Source: Firmicutes bacterium UBA5449
Lineage (GTDB): Bacteria > Bacillota > SHA-98 > UBA4971
Assembly (NCBI GenBank): GCA_002424305.1
Contig: DIQZ01000078.1
Span: 1 to 8,488 of the forward strand
DNA: 8,488 nt
Direction of reading: 5' to 3'
The notes below the pieces were generated by a model that saw nothing but the letters and a program-made list of their open reading frames with translations, ran no database searches and was not told the DNA's origin. Position 1 is the first letter of the stretch; each line of letters begins with the position of its first letter. Of this stretch, positions 7,086 through 8,488 are shown one piece after another. The position numbers and the translations under genes were made by a program.

Positions 7086-7964
7086 TTACCAGTCAGAAGG
7101 CAATACCACTTGACATTCCCTTTCTGTGACATCAGAGATGGAGATGTCCATATCGTAGAGTTCACTTAAGGTGCCCTCCTGAAACACGGCTCCTGTGTTA
7201 CCTATAGATACGATTCTACCCTCCTTGAGCAGTACTACCTTGTCGCAGTAATGAAATGCCAGATTCGGATCGTGTAACGTTATGATTACAGTCAAATTTT
7301 TCTTGCGTGCAATCTCTGTCACTAGATCCAAAATCGCAAATTGATTCTTGAAATCTAGATGTGCGGTAGGCTCGTCCAATAGCATAATATCGGCACCTTG
7401 AAAGAACGCCCGCGCGATTAAGACTAACTGTCTCTCCCCGCCGCTTATCTCAGAAACCCTACGGTAAGCCAGGTGCCCAATACCTAAACTCTCCATAAGT
7501 CGTTGTGCACTCACATAGGCACCCTCTTGTGGTGATTGCCAGTACTCAAGTTGAGGACACTTACCCATTGTTACCAGTTCAATAGCTTTAAATGAGAATA
7601 CTATGTTGGACTGCTGCGGAACAACACTGACCTTGCATGCAACGTCCTGCCTTGTCATTGACTCAATTGAGGTCCCTTCAATCATCACCTGGCCGTCTAT
7701 GGGCAATCGAAGTCCATTTATGCACTTAAGCAACGTTGTTTTTCCGGAGCCGTTGGGACCGAGAAGGCCGCATATCACCCCTCTTTCTACTGAGAAGTTG
7801 ACACTGTCTAAGACCTTCCTCCCAGGGTACGAAAAGGAGAGGTTGTATACTTCTATAGCATTCACAACATTCATAGCAGGATGCTTCTGTAGTTTGGTCT
7901 GCATGACACAAGAAACGCCACTTTCCGTCGCAGAATGGAAAGTGGCGTTATTAATATACGACAC
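7086..7964 (-). CDS. ABC transporter ATPase (FecE/BtuD family), probably for molybdate or tungstate
   Basis: This is the cytoplasmic nucleotide-binding subunit driving the permease at 1637-2653. With the GTG start it has 292 residues. Motifs are complete: Walker A GPNGSGKTT (69-77), Q-loop in VVPQQ (114-118), signature ISGGERQ (173-179), Walker B IMLLDEP (193-199) and H-loop H231 in ITLHD. Unlike most BtuD-like proteins it would have about 30 non-conserved residues before MNVVNAIEVYNLSFSYPG. The start is uncertain. GTG 7964 has the best binding site (AAGGAGGT, 6 bases upstream), but the next codons contain a perfect 13-bp hairpin. ATG 7904 or ATG 7874 fits the family length better but lacks a good binding site. 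An upstream GTG at 7985 lies before the binding site and is unlikely. It is the first gene of the operon, directly under the Moco-type riboswitch. Confidence 0.88.
   Translation of the reverse strand: MSYINNATFHSATESGVSCVMQTKLQKHPAMNVVNAIEVYNLSFSYPGRKVLDSVNFSVERGVICGLLGPNGSGKTTLLKCINGLRLPIDGQVMIEGTSIESMTRQDVACKVSVVPQQSNIVFSFKAIELVTMGKCPQLEYWQSPQEGAYVSAQRLMESLGIGHLAYRRVSEISGGERQLVLIARAFFQGADIMLLDEPTAHLDFKNQFAILDLVTEIARKKNLTVIITLHDPNLAFHYCDKVVLLKEGRIVSIGNTGAVFQEGTLSELYDMDISISDVTERECQVVLPSDW
7914..7949 (-). terminator. Perfect 13-bp hairpin just after the riboswitch (possible attenuator)
   Basis: AACGCCACTTTCC (7949-7937 on the minus strand) and its exact complement (7926-7914) flank a 10-base loop. 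The transcript then reads TCTTGTGT, so a U-rich though imperfect tail follows. The arm segment CTTTCC (7942-7937) is also complementary to GGAAAG (7981-7976) at the 3' end of the aptamer, giving a possible antiterminator pairing. The hairpin lies inside the ATPase frame if GTG 7964 is used, or in the untranslated leader if translation begins at 7904 or 7874. A chance perfect 13-bp inverted repeat at this spot is unlikely. Confidence 0.5.
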
Positions 7965-7969
7965 AGCCC

Positions 7970-8079
7970 AACCTCCTTTCCGCACTGGGAGGCATAACCG
8001 TTTCCAGTTATACCCTACCGTCTACTGCTCATAGCGTCACCTTTCAGGGCACCACCTTAGACACAATAGATCGGAAGTC
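7970..8079 (-). ncRNA. Moco/Tuco-type riboswitch (molybdenum- or tungsten-cofactor sensing leader)
   Basis: From memory this leader matches the Moco RNA of the E. coli moaA leader in order and spacing. The shared elements are GGTGC (8053-8049 region), GTGAC (8040-8036 region), a small hairpin, and AGGGTATAAC pairing with GTTATGCCT around TGGAAACG, with the same single bulged G. CCTCCC (7992-7987) and GGAAAGG (7981-7975) follow. A closing helix can form between GACTTCC (8079-8073) and GGAGGTT (7976-7970): seven pairs, two of them G.U. That helix buries the ribosome binding site of the ATPase gene, so ligand binding should switch translation off. I could not resolve one internal helix (P2). The P3-position hairpin is very short (CTA/TAG), a feature I recall being linked to tungsten-cofactor variants. 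Known relatives control cofactor synthesis and molybdate uptake genes. Confidence 0.75.
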
Positions 8080-8113
8080 TAGCAATATATGAAAAGCCTT
8101 ATCTATATTTATT

Positions 8114-8142
8114 AGTCTATATGCAAAATGTTAAACTGTCAA
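8114..8142 (-). promoter_or_regulatory. Promoter of the seven-gene operon
   Basis: On the minus strand a perfect TTGACA (8142-8137) is followed after 17 bases by TAGACT (8119-8114, 4 of 6 matches, keeping the key T, A and final T). An overlapping TATAGA at 15-base spacing is an alternative -10. Transcription would begin near 8107, about 28 bases before the riboswitch closing helix. That gives a leader of about 143 bases to GTG 7964. Confidence 0.65.
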
Positions 8143-8185
8143 GAAAACCTTTCCATGCAGGAATTCCGCAAGGCATAGACGTTGC

Positions 8186-8214
8186 TTTACACGCACTATT
8201 CAGCATATTATAAT
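8186..8214 (+). promoter_or_regulatory. Promoter of the divergent arsR-type gene
   Basis: TTTACA (8186-8191, 5 of 6 matches) and a perfect TATAAT (8209-8214) are separated by exactly 17 bases. The start of transcription would fall near 8221, inside the palindrome at 8218-8231, about 50 bases before the gene. Confidence 0.75.
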
Positions 8215-8217
8215 GTT

Positions 8218-8231
8218 TAAGTAATTGCTTA
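8218..8231. promoter_or_regulatory. Near-palindromic operator candidate over the arsR transcription start
   Basis: TAAGTAATTGCTTA is a 14-bp inverted repeat with a single mismatched pair, centred just downstream of the predicted transcription start. ArsR/SmtB repressors bind AT-rich inverted repeats of this kind that overlap their own promoter, so autorepression released by metal is likely. The binding partner is inferred from position. Confidence 0.55.
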
Positions 8232-8272
8232 TATGATAAAATGTTTTCCGTATGGGAGGGACAAGAAAACAG

Positions 8273-8488
8273 ATGAACACAGGTGAATTTGACGATGACG
8301 TATGTGACAGCTTTGAACCCTCGCCCACTGAGAAGCTTCAACGTCTGAGGGACAGGCTTCCTGAAGTAGAGGGGTTATCCCGGATCTTCCGTGTGCTAGG
8401 GGATGAGACCAGGACTAAACTAATCTATCTCTTATCTCTGGAAGAGTTGTGCGTTTGCGATCTGGCTGAAATCCTTGGCATAACTGTT
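8273..8488 (+). CDS. ArsR/SmtB-family metal-responsive repressor, CadC-like (3' end beyond window)
   Basis: The first 72 codons of a winged-helix repressor lie in the window. FRVLGDETRTKLIYLLSLEELCVCDLAEILGITV (39-72) is the typical dimer and recognition-helix region. The ELCVCDL motif puts C60 and C62 where CadC has its alpha-3 ligands C58 and C60, and VCDSFE (10-15) puts C11 at the place of CadC C7. The residue matching CadC C11 is E15; as I recall, CadC C11 is the ligand dispensable for sensing. A soft thiophilic metal such as cadmium, lead or zinc is therefore the likely inducer. GGGAGGG (8254-8260) lies 12 bases before the ATG, slightly far; an in-frame ATG at 8252 would overlap that site and is less likely. 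It is divergent from the transporter operon and may instead control genes to the right. Confidence 0.85.
   Translation, partial: MNTGEFDDDVCDSFEPSPTEKLQRLRDRLPEVEGLSRIFRVLGDETRTKLIYLLSLEELCVCDLAEILGITV

Noticed and set aside
7603..8034. Plus-strand open frame of 143 codons opposite the ATPase
   Set aside because: It lies antisense to a clear ABC ATPase with intact motifs and to the riboswitch, and shows no protein-family features.
7964..8110. Cobalamin riboswitch, suggested by BtuCD/BtuF-like genes
   Set aside because: I find no B12-box-like block in the leader. The ordered GGUGC, GUGAC, AGGG-stem-CCUCCC and GGAAAGG blocks fit the Moco class far better.
8117..8341. Minus-strand open frame of 74 codons across the divergent promoters
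   Set aside because: It overlaps both promoters, the operator and the start of the arsR-type gene, and shows no family features.

Overview
This window holds a seven-gene operon on the minus strand (positions 7964 down to 351), a divergent regulator gene cut by the right edge (8273-8488), and a left flank (1-350) that carries a good leftward promoter but no complete gene. The sequence suggests an anaerobic bacterium, most likely Bacillota (Clostridia or Negativicutes). The reasons are strong GGAGG-type ribosome binding sites, sigma-A-like promoters, a CadC-like ArsR repressor and a radical SAM enzyme. The taxonomic placement is inference only. Neither periplasmic-type binding protein has a lipobox, which would be odd for a typical single-membrane Gram-positive and hints at a two-membrane Bacillota.

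In transcription order the operon encodes an ABC ATPase (7964-7086), a substrate-binding protein (7050-6007), a radical SAM enzyme (5985-4960), an unrecognised 390-residue protein here called B (4985-3813), a second substrate-binding protein (3799-2726), a FecCD/BtuC-type permease (2653-1637) and a paralogue of B here called A (1520-351). Genes are separated by 13-116 bases, or overlap in the case of radical SAM and B. One ATPase and one permease therefore serve two binding proteins. The unknown protein and the binding protein have each been duplicated, and all sit with one radical SAM enzyme.

The most informative element is the operon leader. Between a TTGACA promoter (8142-8114) and the ATPase start lies a segment (about 8079-7970) with the hallmarks of the molybdenum-cofactor (Moco/Tuco) riboswitch class: GGUGC, GUGAC, a stem closed by AGG/CCU with a bulged G followed by CCUCCC, and a 3' GGAAAGG. 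Its 3' closing strand contains the ribosome binding site, and a perfect 13-bp hairpin follows. This points to molybdate or tungstate as the imported substrate, by a type II (BtuCD-fold) importer of the MolABC kind rather than the iron-siderophore or B12 role that homology alone would suggest. It also implies that the radical SAM enzyme and proteins A/B do something connected with molybdenum or tungsten. That link is inferred from shared control, not shown.

The right edge holds an ArsR/SmtB-family gene with CadC-like metal ligands. It has its own consensus promoter (8186-8214) and a 14-bp near-palindrome over the predicted transcription start, consistent with autorepression.
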